Shown here piece after piece: positions 30,486 through 38,628 of a stretch of DNA of 64,000 bases (the stretch's first letter is position 1; each line of letters begins with the position of its first letter). The position numbers and the translations under genes were made by a program. The DNA is from PMNU01 sp035479875. Its GTDB lineage: Bacteria > Patescibacteriota > Saccharimonadia > Saccharimonadales > UBA4665. The notes under the pieces are model-generated. The model ran no database searches. It was given only the letters and a program-made list of their open reading frames with translations, and was not told where the DNA came from. The stretch is from assembly GCA_035479875.1 (NCBI GenBank), contig DATIIH010000011.1, forward strand, positions 1-64,000, read 5' to 3'.

Positions 30486-30899
30486 ATGCCAACAATCAAC
30501 CAACTTGTCCGCAAGCCGCGGGTTAAGGTGACTACCAAAAGTAAGTCGCCGGCTCTGCAGCGTGTGGTCAACAGCCTCAAAACCACCTCATACGAGAAGG
30601 CCTCGCCCCTTAAGCGCGGTGTCTGTGTGAAGGTAACCACTAAAACCCCCAAGAAGCCAAACTCGGCCCTTCGTAAGGTTGCCCGCGTGCGCCTTACCGA
30701 CGGTTACGAAGTATGGGCTTACATTGGCGGCGAAGGCCACAACCTGCAAGAACACGCTGTTGTGCTTGTGCGCGGTGGCCGCGTTAAGGACTTGCCGGGT
30801 GTCCGCTACCACATTGTGCGTGGCGCACTCGACCTCCAAGGCGTACAAAATCGCAAGAAGGCCCGCAGCAAATACGGTGCCAAGAAGGAGAGCAAGTAA
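30486..30899 (+). CDS. rpsL: 30S ribosomal protein S12
   Basis: Decoding-centre protein, 137 residues. TKTPKKPNSALRKVARVRL and VKDLPGVRYHIVRGALD are the family signatures; lysines at the usual streptomycin-resistance positions (in KTPKKP and GRVKDLPG) are wild type. SD AAGGAG precedes the start. Its TAA overlaps the rpsG ATG. First gene of the str operon. Confidence 0.98.
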   Translation: MPTINQLVRKPRVKVTTKSKSPALQRVVNSLKTTSYEKASPLKRGVCVKVTTKTPKKPNSALRKVARVRLTDGYEVWAYIGGEGHNLQEHAVVLVRGGRVKDLPGVRYHIVRGALDLQGVQNRKKARSKYGAKKESK

Positions 30900-31378
30900 T
30901 GCCTCGCCACAAGACTAAAGCGCTAGTGCGCGACGTTGCTCCCGACCGCTTGTACAGCAATGTGCAAGTAGCCCGGATTATTAACCGCGTGATGCGTGAC
31001 GGCAAAAAGCAAATTGCAGAACGCCTGGTATACACCGGCATGGAAAAAGCCGCTCAGAGGCTTAAAGTAGACAATCCGTTGGAAGTTTTTGAGCAAGCAC
31101 TTAAGAACATCCAACCGCACATGGAAACCCGCAGTCGCCGCGTTGGCGGCGCGAACTACCAGATTCCGTTTGAAGTTCGCGGCCAACGCCAGCAGCACCT
31201 TACCACGATGTGGTTTGTGCAAGCTGCCCGTTCCCGCAAGGGCATGAGCATGGCCGACCGCCTAGCGGCCGAGTTTGTGGAAGCCTTTAACAACCAGGGT
31301 GCGGCTGTCAAGAAGAAGGAAGACACCCACAAGATGGCCGAAGCCAACCGCGCATTCGCCCACTTTGCGAGGACGTAG
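30899..31378 (+). CDS. rpsG: 30S ribosomal protein S7
   Basis: Primary 16S rRNA 3'-domain binder, 159 residues. Core signature KVARIINRVMRDGKKQIAE-like and RRVGGANYQIPFEVR with MADRLAAEFVEAF present. Starts in the TAATG overlap with rpsL. Followed after 3 nt by an unknown gene rather than fusA, an unusual interruption of the str operon. Confidence 0.98.
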   Translation: MPRHKTKALVRDVAPDRLYSNVQVARIINRVMRDGKKQIAERLVYTGMEKAAQRLKVDNPLEVFEQALKNIQPHMETRSRRVGGANYQIPFEVRGQRQQHLTTMWFVQAARSRKGMSMADRLAAEFVEAFNNQGAAVKKKEDTHKMAEANRAFAHFART

Positions 31379-31381
31379 TCT

Positions 31382-31681
31382 ATGGCCGTGGCTCCGGAAG
31401 GATGGAGAATAGCCGACATTAATTTAAACATGCACGGCAATGGCACATCTCTTCTTGTAGATACAGCCACGGGCGCAGTCATGGCTCTCCGCGTCACAAA
31501 TGGGGGCGATAATGCTTCGAGTCGGGCCGATGGAACAACCATCGAATGGACTGGTGGTATGGATGACGTCCGAACGTGCGAGACAACCGTGCGTCCGCCT
31601 ATTGCCGCCACGGAGCAACTGCGCCCTGTCCTCGAGACATTTGCAGGCTTCGTCGGCACGATTACAACAAGGGCGGCGTAA
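31382..31681 (+). CDS. Unknown small protein within str operon
   Basis: 99 residues, no recognised domain, no membrane segment. It starts 3 nt after the rpsG stop and so must share the rpsL-rpsG transcript, although an SD is weak (GAGGAC 11 nt before the ATG). Codon usage (ATA, AGA, CTT, CGG) differs sharply from flanking ribosomal genes. May be a recent or lineage-specific insertion. Confidence 0.6.
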   Translation: MAVAPEGWRIADINLNMHGNGTSLLVDTATGAVMALRVTNGGDNASSRADGTTIEWTGGMDDVRTCETTVRPPIAATEQLRPVLETFAGFVGTITTRAA

Positions 31682-31726
31682 AGTTTTACGAAGGACCTAG
31701 AGATAGGTTATTAGGAGCCTCAGATT

Positions 31727-32218
31727 ATGCCGTACAATGAACAGGCGCAGCCTGTATTTTGTGACAACTGCACCGCCACGGGTGACTATCTTGGGCCGCC
31801 AAACCCAGATCACTTTATGCTCATAGTCGAGACACTGCCAATAGGCGATACGCCCGAAAAACGTTTGGCGGGGAATCTCGGTTATACTGTAGAGGCGTAT
31901 GGCTGCTTTGCCAGCCGGCGACATCGCAGAGCGGAACTATCTAGCACGGATGCGCCAGGGTATGATAGGCTTTCAAGCGACTCTGGCGCGGCGCATATGT
32001 ATATGGACCTTGCGGGTTATAGAGGTGGAGACGAACCTCCCAGACAGGCTCGCGACCGCGAAGTGGGTGAACGGATTTGTCAATATATAGGTGCCTGCAC
32101 GGGCCCGCAGACCGTCGATGGTCGCCCTGCATGCCCTGCGCTAAATGCCCAAGCACTAGATAGAGCAGCGACATATGTGTTGGCTAAGTCGTTTGGTATA
32201 CCGCCAGAAGAGATTTAA
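31727..32218 (+). CDS. Unknown protein within str operon, CxxC-containing
   Basis: 163 residues, unrecognised. An early CDNC motif (about residues 12-15) and three later cysteines (C61, near C122 and C127, in the ICQYIGAC region) could bind metal or form disulfides; no signal peptide is visible. SD TTAGGAG lies 11 nt before the ATG. It lies between rpsG and fusA, where most bacteria have no gene. Accessory-type codon usage. Confidence 0.6.
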   Translation: MPYNEQAQPVFCDNCTATGDYLGPPNPDHFMLIVETLPIGDTPEKRLAGNLGYTVEAYGCFASRRHRRAELSSTDAPGYDRLSSDSGAAHMYMDLAGYRGGDEPPRQARDREVGERICQYIGACTGPQTVDGRPACPALNAQALDRAATYVLAKSFGIPPEEI

Positions 32219-32248
32219 TCACCACTGTTAATTCAGGGCGCATCATGA

Positions 32249-32322
32249 TACAATAAGCCGTAACTTGTTGTCCGATAATCTACAAAGCATCGGGCAGCCT
32301 GAGCAACAAATAACGAGGACGT
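32249..32322 (+). promoter_or_regulatory. fusA promoter (-10 TACAAT) and leader
   Basis: TACAAT at 32249-32254 lies just after the preceding gene; a -35 is not clear. The leader can pair TTGTTG (32269-32274) with CAACAA near 32304. SD-like CGAGGAC precedes the ATG. The promoter allows fusA expression separate from rpsL-rpsG. Confidence 0.5.
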
Positions 32323-34407
32323 ATGGCAGGAAAAGTTCAAATTCAAGACATCAGAAACATCGGTATTATCGCGCATATTGACGCCGGTAAAACCACCACC
32401 ACTGAAGGTATTTTGTACCGCACTGGTTTGAAGCACAAAATTGGTGCAGTGCACGATGGTGCAACCACCACCGACTGGATGGAACAAGAGCGTGAGCGCG
32501 GCATCACTATTGTGTCTGCGGCTGTAACGTGTTTTTGGAAGGGCAAGCAGATCAACATTATCGACACTCCCGGCCACATCGACTTCACCGTCGAGGTGGA
32601 GCGCTCTTTACGCGTGCTCGACGGCGCCTGCGTAGTGTTCGATGGCAAAATGGGTGTGGAATCTCAATCCGAAACCGTTTGGCGCCAGGCCGACAAGTAC
32701 GGTGTGCCGCGCATCTGTTTTATCAACAAGATCAACCAAACCGGCGGTGACTTCTACAAATCGCTCGAGAGCATTCACAACCGTTTGAACAAGCGCGCCT
32801 TCCCGGTGCACCTGCCCATCGGTTTTGAGCAAAGCATCAACGGTATTGTTGACCTCGTTGCCATGAAGGCCTACACCTACAAAGACTTTACCGACCACGA
32901 ACTGGTTGAGGGCGAAATCCCCGCCGACATGATGGACCAAGTAAAACGCGCCCGCAGCCTGCTTATCGAAAACGCCGTATCCGAAGACGAAGCCATGCTC
33001 GAAAAATACTTCGAAGTTGGCGAAGAAGGCCTTACCGAAGTCGACATCAAACACGCCATCCGTACCGCAGTCCTTGGTGGCAAATTCTACGTTGTTACCG
33101 GCGGCGACGGCCGTGGTGTAATTGTAGAAAAAGTGCTCGACTTGGTCGTTGACTACCTGCCAGCTCCTACCGACCGCTCCAACACCTGGGGCACACACCC
33201 CAAGACGGGCGAAGAAGTCGAGCGCAAGCACAGTGGTAGTGAACCGTTCAGCGCACTGGCGTTTAAGATCACTACCGACCCGTTTGTGGGTAAGCTGGCG
33301 TACTTCCGGGTATACTCCGGCAAGATTGTTGCTGGCTCGTACATCCTAAACAGTTCGACTGGCGAAAGAGAGCGCGTGGGCCGTATTGTGCGCTTGCACG
33401 CCGACAAGCGTGAAGACGTTACCGAAGTCGACGCTGGCGACATTGCTGCCATCGTGGGCCTTAAGGGCACTACTACTGGCCACACCCTTTGCGATCCCAC
33501 CAACCCGATTGTGCTCGAGAGCATTGTCTTCCCAGACCCCCCGGTGAGCATCGCTATCGAACCTAAGACCAAGTCCGACCAAGAAAAAATGGGCATTGCC
33601 CTCCAACGTTTGGCCGAAGAAGACCCAACCTTCCGTATCCGCGTGGACGACGAAACCGGCCAGACCATTATTAGCGGTATGGGCGAGCTCCACCTTGAGA
33701 TTTTGGTAGATCGCATGAAGCGTGAGTTTAATGTGGAGGCCAACATCGGCCAGCCGCAGGTTGCGTACCGCGAAACCATTCGCAAAGACGCCGTGGAGAT
33801 CCAAGGCAAGTTTGTGCGTCAATCTGGTGGTCGTGGTCAATATGGTGACGTATCCCTCCGTCTGTCCCAAAACGAAATGGGCAAGGGCTTTGAGTTTATC
33901 AACAGCATCAAGGGTGGCGTTATCCCTGGCGAATACATCAAGCCGATTGAGCAAGGTGTTGTCGAAGCCATGGCCAACGGTGTGCTCGCCGGTTACCCCG
34001 TTGTAGACATTAAGGTTGAGCTATTTGATGGCTCCTATCACGAAGTCGACTCATCCGAAATGGCCTTTAAGATCGCCGGCTCGATGGCGCTCCAAGAGGG
34101 TGTTAAGAAAGCCAGCCCGGTGTTGCTTGAGCCGATCATGAAGGTCGTAGTTGTGACTCCTGAGGAGTTCATGGGCGACGTCATTGGCGACCTCAACAGC
34201 AAGCGTGGCCGCATCGAAAGCATGGAAGACCTCTCGGCTGGCGCTAAAGAGATCACCGCTTTTGTGCCTTTAGGTGAGATGTTTGGTTACACCACCAACC
34301 TGCGCTCTATGACGCAAGGCCGGGCCAGCTCTAGCATGGAATTGCACCACTACGAAGACGTTCCACCGAACGTTACCCAGGCAATCATCGCCAAAAACGC
34401 TAAATAG
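32323..34407 (+). CDS. fusA: Elongation factor G with altered G4 and G5 motifs
   Basis: Translocase GTPase, 694 residues, with all five domains. G1 AHIDAGKTTTTE, G2 RERGITI and G3 DTPGHIDF are normal. G4, normally NKMD, is NKIN (residues 135-138), and G5, normally GSAFKNKG, is GGDGRGVI (about 260-267), aligned by the flanking GKF and VVDYLPAP. G4 Asp reads the guanine base in other GTPases. Domain IV and the C-terminal EF-G fold are intact. It has its own promoter and ends in a strong terminator. Confidence 0.96.
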   Translation: MAGKVQIQDIRNIGIIAHIDAGKTTTTEGILYRTGLKHKIGAVHDGATTTDWMEQERERGITIVSAAVTCFWKGKQINIIDTPGHIDFTVEVERSLRVLDGACVVFDGKMGVESQSETVWRQADKYGVPRICFINKINQTGGDFYKSLESIHNRLNKRAFPVHLPIGFEQSINGIVDLVAMKAYTYKDFTDHELVEGEIPADMMDQVKRARSLLIENAVSEDEAMLEKYFEVGEEGLTEVDIKHAIRTAVLGGKFYVVTGGDGRGVIVEKVLDLVVDYLPAPTDRSNTWGTHPKTGEEVERKHSGSEPFSALAFKITTDPFVGKLAYFRVYSGKIVAGSYILNSSTGERERVGRIVRLHADKREDVTEVDAGDIAAIVGLKGTTTGHTLCDPTNPIVLESIVFPDPPVSIAIEPKTKSDQEKMGIALQRLAEEDPTFRIRVDDETGQTIISGMGELHLEILVDRMKREFNVEANIGQPQVAYRETIRKDAVEIQGKFVRQSGGRGQYGDVSLRLSQNEMGKGFEFINSIKGGVIPGEYIKPIEQGVVEAMANGVLAGYPVVDIKVELFDGSYHEVDSSEMAFKIAGSMALQEGVKKASPVLLEPIMKVVVVTPEEFMGDVIGDLNSKRGRIESMEDLSAGAKEITAFVPLGEMFGYTTNLRSMTQGRASSSMELHHYEDVPPNVTQAIIAKNAK

Positions 34408-34423
34408 AAGGGCGAGCCTGTAT

Positions 34424-34452
34424 AAAAACGCCGCACCGGTTGCGGCGTTTTT
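34424..34452 (+). terminator. Bidirectional terminator between fusA and the PLP-fold gene
   Basis: ACGCCGCA-CCGGT-TGCGGCGT (34428-34448) flanked by A5 and T5, serving fusA on the plus strand and the converging gene on the minus strand, whose stop codon starts at 34453. Confidence 0.92.
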
Positions 34453-35422
34453 AGTATTGGAGGCTCAAGAACTCTTGGCCGGGCAGAATGACCACAGCCA
34501 GCTCTTCTTCTCTACTGGTGGGGAATTCGTGCCGGTATTGTATCGCGCCGGCTAGCGAGAGTGCGCCAGCCCAGTTAGTTTTAGGGCCAATTCTAGTCAA
34601 TACGCCAGCCGCGTGTGCAAGTTCGGCGTTGGATACTTTTACGTTGTGGTGAACGAAGTCGGGGCTGGTAAGGATTGGTCTAATCACAGTGTCCAGCTCC
34701 TCAACTCCAGCAACTGCTTGCGATACGCCGGTTACTGATACTTTAAAGTGCGGGTATTCAAGTTTGATTTGCCTAAAACCGCAAGCAACCCCTGCGCCGA
34801 GTCTGCCAGCTCCAAGCGGCAAGAAAACACGTATGAGCTGGTCAGGCCAAATGGGGAAGTGACTCCGTCCAGCACTAGGCCTAGACAATGAACTGGCAAT
34901 TTCATGAGACATCATGGCGTAGCCGCCGAGCATAGACGCGTCGAGCGCCGGTGATAACAAAGTGCGGCGATCTTCCATGATCTCATTTACTCTTTTGCCT
35001 ACGGCTTCCTCGTTGGGCTCTATGAATATACCCATATCGTTGTCCCACAGCCGATGACGCTGCGACGCGTTGAGGGCACTATCGACACACACCAGGTCGC
35101 TTTTGCACCCGCGCTGTTGGGCGGCGCGTGCGACAACCAGGGCATTTGAAGTATCAGTTGTTACAAATGCAGTGCCCGGTTCGTAGAGTTCGATCATAGC
35201 CGCCGCGCCGCGGTAAATAGAAGAGCCAGTCGGCTGCATGTGATCAAACTTGAGGTGCATGGATCCTGAACTATTTACTTCGGCCGCATAGAGCGGAGTA
35301 TTTTGGACGCCCATCACCCGGTAGTATGCATCAAGCTCACTACCTTTAAGGGGCATGCTGTCGTGCACCATCGCATAGGTGCTGGCAATTTGTAACTCGT
35401 GGGTTTGTGTGTGGTGTGTCAT
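34451..35422 (-). CDS. Fold-type II PLP-enzyme homologue lacking the catalytic lysine
   Basis: 323 residues, resembling threonine dehydratase/threonine synthase relatives: NTPLYAAE, LKFDHMQPTGSSIYRGA (residues 57-73) and the phosphate-binding-type loop PLGAGRLGAGVA. In active enzymes the segment reads TGSFKxRGA, with Lys forming the PLP Schiff base; here that position is Ile69. It may be a pseudoenzyme or a ligand sensor. The ATG at 35422 was chosen because the frame upstream passes through a terminator hairpin (35434-35455) and overlaps a leader ORF; the hairpin lies immediately before the start. Confidence 0.7.
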   Translation of the reverse strand: MTHHTQTHELQIASTYAMVHDSMPLKGSELDAYYRVMGVQNTPLYAAEVNSSGSMHLKFDHMQPTGSSIYRGAAAMIELYEPGTAFVTTDTSNALVVARAAQQRGCKSDLVCVDSALNASQRHRLWDNDMGIFIEPNEEAVGKRVNEIMEDRRTLLSPALDASMLGGYAMMSHEIASSLSRPSAGRSHFPIWPDQLIRVFLPLGAGRLGAGVACGFRQIKLEYPHFKVSVTGVSQAVAGVEELDTVIRPILTSPDFVHHNVKVSNAELAHAAGVLTRIGPKTNWAGALSLAGAIQYRHEFPTSREEELAVVILPGQEFLSLQY

Positions 35423-35429
35423 AGCGCAT

Positions 35430-35455
35430 AAAAATCCCCCAGTTGTCTGGGGGAT
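35430..35455 (-). terminator. Attenuator terminator of the PLP-fold gene
   Basis: Read on the minus strand: ATCCCCCAG-ACAA-CTGGGGGAT followed by T5, ending 8 nt before the start codon. Its 5' side (AGCACTTCATCCCCC) can instead pair with GGGGTGATGAGTGCT near the end of the leader ORF with two single-base bulges, giving about 14 bp of antiterminator. Confidence 0.85.
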
Positions 35456-35481
35456 GAAGTGCTTGCGTGGTCTCTTATGCG

Positions 35482-35553
35482 TTAGGCGCGCCAGCACTCA
35501 TCACCCCGGGTGGGAATGACGAGACAAATGCGTGCAAACTGAAATAAACTCAT
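35482..35553 (-). CDS. Leader peptide (23 aa, Ile/Leu/Val-rich core) of the attenuator
   Basis: 23-codon ORF on the minus strand, containing FARICLVIPTRGDECWRA, 10 nt after a CATACT -10 box. The codons for RGDEC overlap the antiterminator half, so a ribosome that completes the peptide favours the terminator, while one paused in the ICLVI stretch frees the antiterminator. Branched-chain residues fit a threonine-dehydratase-like target. Confidence 0.6.
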   Translation of the reverse strand: MSLFQFARICLVIPTRGDECWRA

Positions 35554-35563
35554 AACGTAGCAA

Positions 35564-35592
35564 AGTATGCACCCAACTTGCACATTATGCAA
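35564..35592 (-). promoter_or_regulatory. Promoter of the leader peptide/PLP-fold gene
   Basis: On the minus strand TTGCAT (35592-35587), 17-nt spacer, CATACT (35569-35564), divergent from and overlapping the upstream region of the tuf promoter. Confidence 0.6.
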
Positions 35593-35602
35593 GACATTAC
35601 CC

Positions 35603-35631
35603 TTTACACCGCTGTAAGTTTCCGATACAAT
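35603..35631 (+). promoter_or_regulatory. tuf promoter
   Basis: TTTACA (35603-35608), 17-nt spacer, TACAAT (35626-35631). The leader of about 60 nt ends in TAAGGAG before the tuf ATG. Confidence 0.75.
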
Positions 35632-35699
35632 AGGCGGGTCGCTCGTGTGAGATTATCTACTCATGCAGATGCTAATACTAATTTTTAAGGAGTCATTTA

Positions 35700-36884
<1,185 letters not shown>

Positions 36885-36929
36885 CCTAACTAGCCCGAGA
36901 AGGCTCGCACATTAAGAAGGAAACAGCAA

Positions 36930-37259
36930 ATGGTAGCAGAACCAAAGAAAGATCAAAAGCAACGTATTCGTATTCGCCTTAAGGCCTACGACCACAAAGT
37001 GATTGACCAAGCCGCAAAACAAATCGTAGACACGGCGCTCCGCACGGGCGCTACCATTGCTGGGCCCATCCCACTGCCTACCGACCGGAGCACTTTCACG
37101 GTCGTCAAGTCCCCTCATGTTTACAAGAAGGGACGAGAGCAGTTTGAGATGCGTGTCCACAAACGTCTGATCGACGTCAGCGAACCAACGCCCAAAACCA
37201 TCGACAGCCTCATGAACTTGAGCTTGCCGTCGGGCGTCGACATCGAAATCAAGATGTAA
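36930..37259 (+). CDS. rpsJ: 30S ribosomal protein S10
   Basis: 109 residues, with RIRIRLKAYDHKVIDQAA and the SPHVYKKGREQFEMRVHKR loop; binds 16S rRNA and S3/S14 and, in other bacteria, Nus factors. SD AAGGAA precedes the ATG. In most bacteria it heads the S10 operon directly before rplC; here it is cotranscribed with tuf and separated from rplC by about 3 kb of accessory genes and a terminator. Confidence 0.97.
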   Translation: MVAEPKKDQKQRIRIRLKAYDHKVIDQAAKQIVDTALRTGATIAGPIPLPTDRSTFTVVKSPHVYKKGREQFEMRVHKRLIDVSEPTPKTIDSLMNLSLPSGVDIEIKM

Positions 37260-37280
37260 GGTGCGATAAGACAAGATCAT

Positions 37281-37308
37281 AAAAACCGCCGAGCAATCGG
37301 CGGTTTTT
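37281..37308 (+). terminator. Terminator of tuf-rpsJ
   Basis: AAAAACCGCCGA-GCAA-TCGGCGGTTTTT, a perfect palindrome usable on both strands; the next promoter box (TATAGT) starts 3 nt later. Confidence 0.9.
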
Positions 37309-37322
37309 GCTATAGTAGCTGC

Positions 37323-37880
37323 ATGACAGAAGTTGAGCAGATTGCATTTGTAGACGAGAACGGCAAACCGACTGGTGAGGTCGGGCCCAAGTTAGCGAGT
37401 CACACGGCCAACACTCAATTACACCTGGCGTTTTCGTGCTACATTTTCCGTCGGAGTGACGGCAAGTTTTTGGCCACGCAGCGGGCGTTATCTAAAAAGG
37501 TGTGGCCAGGCGTCTGGACCAATAGTGTATGCGGGCATCCGGCACCGGGTGAGCCGATAGAAGACGCCATTCGCCGCCGTGCCGCCTACGAAATCGGCGT
37601 GCATAACCTGCAAGACATTACCTGTATGCTACCCAATTACCGCTATACCACCCCACCGTATAACGGCATCATCGAAAATGAGTTTTGCCCTGTGTTTTTT
37701 GCGTACACGGACGAAGAGCCTGCGCCCAACGCGGAAGAAGTCGAAGCCTACAAATGGCTCGCGTGGCCGGAGTATGTGCAACTTCTTGGGGCTACCCCCG
37801 AAAATATGAGTTACTGGGCTAAAGATCAATTCTCGCAGCTACAAAATAAAGACCTGAAGCCCTTCTTACGGGCCGCCTAG
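37323..37880 (+). CDS. idi: Isopentenyl-diphosphate delta-isomerase type I
   Basis: Interconverts IPP and DMAPP. The Nudix-fold signatures are present: WTNSVCGHPAPGE (catalytic Cys70) and IIENEFCPVF (Glu118/Glu120), with the metal-binding region YRYTTPPYNG. 185 residues, typical. ATG lies 6 nt after TATAGT (37311-37316) with no SD: leaderless. No other isoprenoid gene is in the window; the enzyme may act on scavenged precursors. Confidence 0.93.
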   Translation: MTEVEQIAFVDENGKPTGEVGPKLASHTANTQLHLAFSCYIFRRSDGKFLATQRALSKKVWPGVWTNSVCGHPAPGEPIEDAIRRRAAYEIGVHNLQDITCMLPNYRYTTPPYNGIIENEFCPVFFAYTDEEPAPNAEEVEAYKWLAWPEYVQLLGATPENMSYWAKDQFSQLQNKDLKPFLRAA

Positions 37881-37891
37881 GCGTGATGGGC

Positions 37892-37920
37892 TTGCATATA
37901 CTAGTTAAACCAGTTACCAT
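37892..37920 (+). promoter_or_regulatory. Promoter of the Phe-rich leader peptide
   Basis: TTGCAT (37892-37897), 17 nt, TACCAT (37915-37920); the leader ORF starts 7 nt later. Confidence 0.6.
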
Positions 37921-37927
37921 ATTCGTT

Positions 37928-38005
37928 ATGGTTCACAAACTTGTATTGCGCAGCATTTTTATTTTCAGCTTCCTCGGGCTGCGCTTCAACATGGTTGGAG
38001 CCTGA
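37928..38005 (+). CDS. Leader peptide (25 aa, Phe-rich) of an attenuator
   Basis: 25-codon ORF with the run SIFIFSFLGLRF (Phe at 11, 13, 15, 20), starting 7 nt after its -10 box without SD. Its last codons (GGTTGGAGCC, 37993-38002, just before TGA) are perfectly complementary to GGCTCCAACC of the downstream terminator. Upstream, GCGCAGC, GGGCTGCGC and GCGCAGCCC segments allow further alternative pairings. Confidence 0.65.
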   Translation: MVHKLVLRSIFIFSFLGLRFNMVGA

Positions 38006-38032
38006 GCGGAAGCTCACAGCGCAGCCCAGTAA

Positions 38033-38060
38033 ATAGGCTCCAACCAAGGAGCCTATTTTT
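38033..38060 (+). terminator. Attenuator terminator before the small gene at 38080
   Basis: ATAGGCTCC-AACCAA-GGAGCCTAT followed by T5. Bases 38036-38045 (GGCTCCAACC) can alternatively form a perfect 10-bp duplex with the end of the leader ORF (37993-38002), which destroys the terminator. Confidence 0.9.
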
Positions 38061-38079
38061 AATTTTGAGAGGACTTTTT

Positions 38080-38289
38080 ATGAAGAATGTTAGACATGAT
38101 GCTTTAGGTGGACCAAATGATGAAGTGCAGGTTGGCCCAGACAGGTCCGCCTTAGAAACCGTCGTCGCTGGAATGGCAGGGCCGGTAGCGGTTGGGGGTG
38201 GCGAGGCCAGGTCGCTCGCACGGATTGATGCAATGCTGCCAGGTTGGCAGGATTCGCCCGAAGGCGTGTCAATGCTAACACGCTGGTAG
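38080..38289 (+). CDS. Unknown small protein behind the Phe-rich attenuator
   Basis: 69 residues, Gly/Ala/Val-rich in the middle (VAGMAGPVAVGGGEA), unrecognised. ATG 38080 is preceded by SD GAGAGG at 6-nt spacing, unlike the leaderless genes around it, which supports its being the regulated gene of the attenuator. No membrane helix or cysteine. The next gene has its own promoter. Confidence 0.55.
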   Translation: MKNVRHDALGGPNDEVQVGPDRSALETVVAGMAGPVAVGGGEARSLARIDAMLPGWQDSPEGVSMLTRW

Positions 38290-38329
38290 CGCTTGCACCC
38301 AGACGCCGCGGCGTGCTTAAATACTGCTA

Positions 38330-38614
38330 ATGGCTAAACCAAAAAAGCGCGCCGCGGCTAAAAGTAGCGGCAACCAAGAGCTAGACGGGTTATACCTGTT
38401 AAAACTGGCGTTGTACGTGATACTGGGATCGCTGTGGGTCAAGCTGTCGCATGGCAGCGACCTCAGCATCCCCGTGCCGGTGGGGCTGATTATCGGGCTC
38501 ATTTTTGCCGCCCACGAACACTTTAAGCTGGACCGCAAAATTGAGTACGCCGTACTACTCATCGCTATGCTCGTTGGCTATTTCGCCCCTTACGGCTTAT
38601 ATATCAGCTTTTAG
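38330..38614 (+). CDS. Small membrane protein, about three transmembrane helices
   Basis: 94 residues: a very basic N-terminus (KPKKRAAAK) then hydrophobic segments at about 23-40, 48-62 and 73-92. Probably cytoplasmic-membrane, function unknown. TTGCAC-N18-TTAAAT (38293-38322) ends 7 nt before the ATG, so likely leaderless. Confidence 0.7.
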   Translation: MAKPKKRAAAKSSGNQELDGLYLLKLALYVILGSLWVKLSHGSDLSIPVPVGLIIGLIFAAHEHFKLDRKIEYAVLLIAMLVGYFAPYGLYISF

Positions 38615-38628
38615 CGAGAGGCTGCACG

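Noticed and set aside
35457..35497. Longer start for the PLP-fold protein at 35497
   Set aside because: That frame would run through the terminator hairpin and overlap the leader ORF; the added residues are not protein-like for this family.
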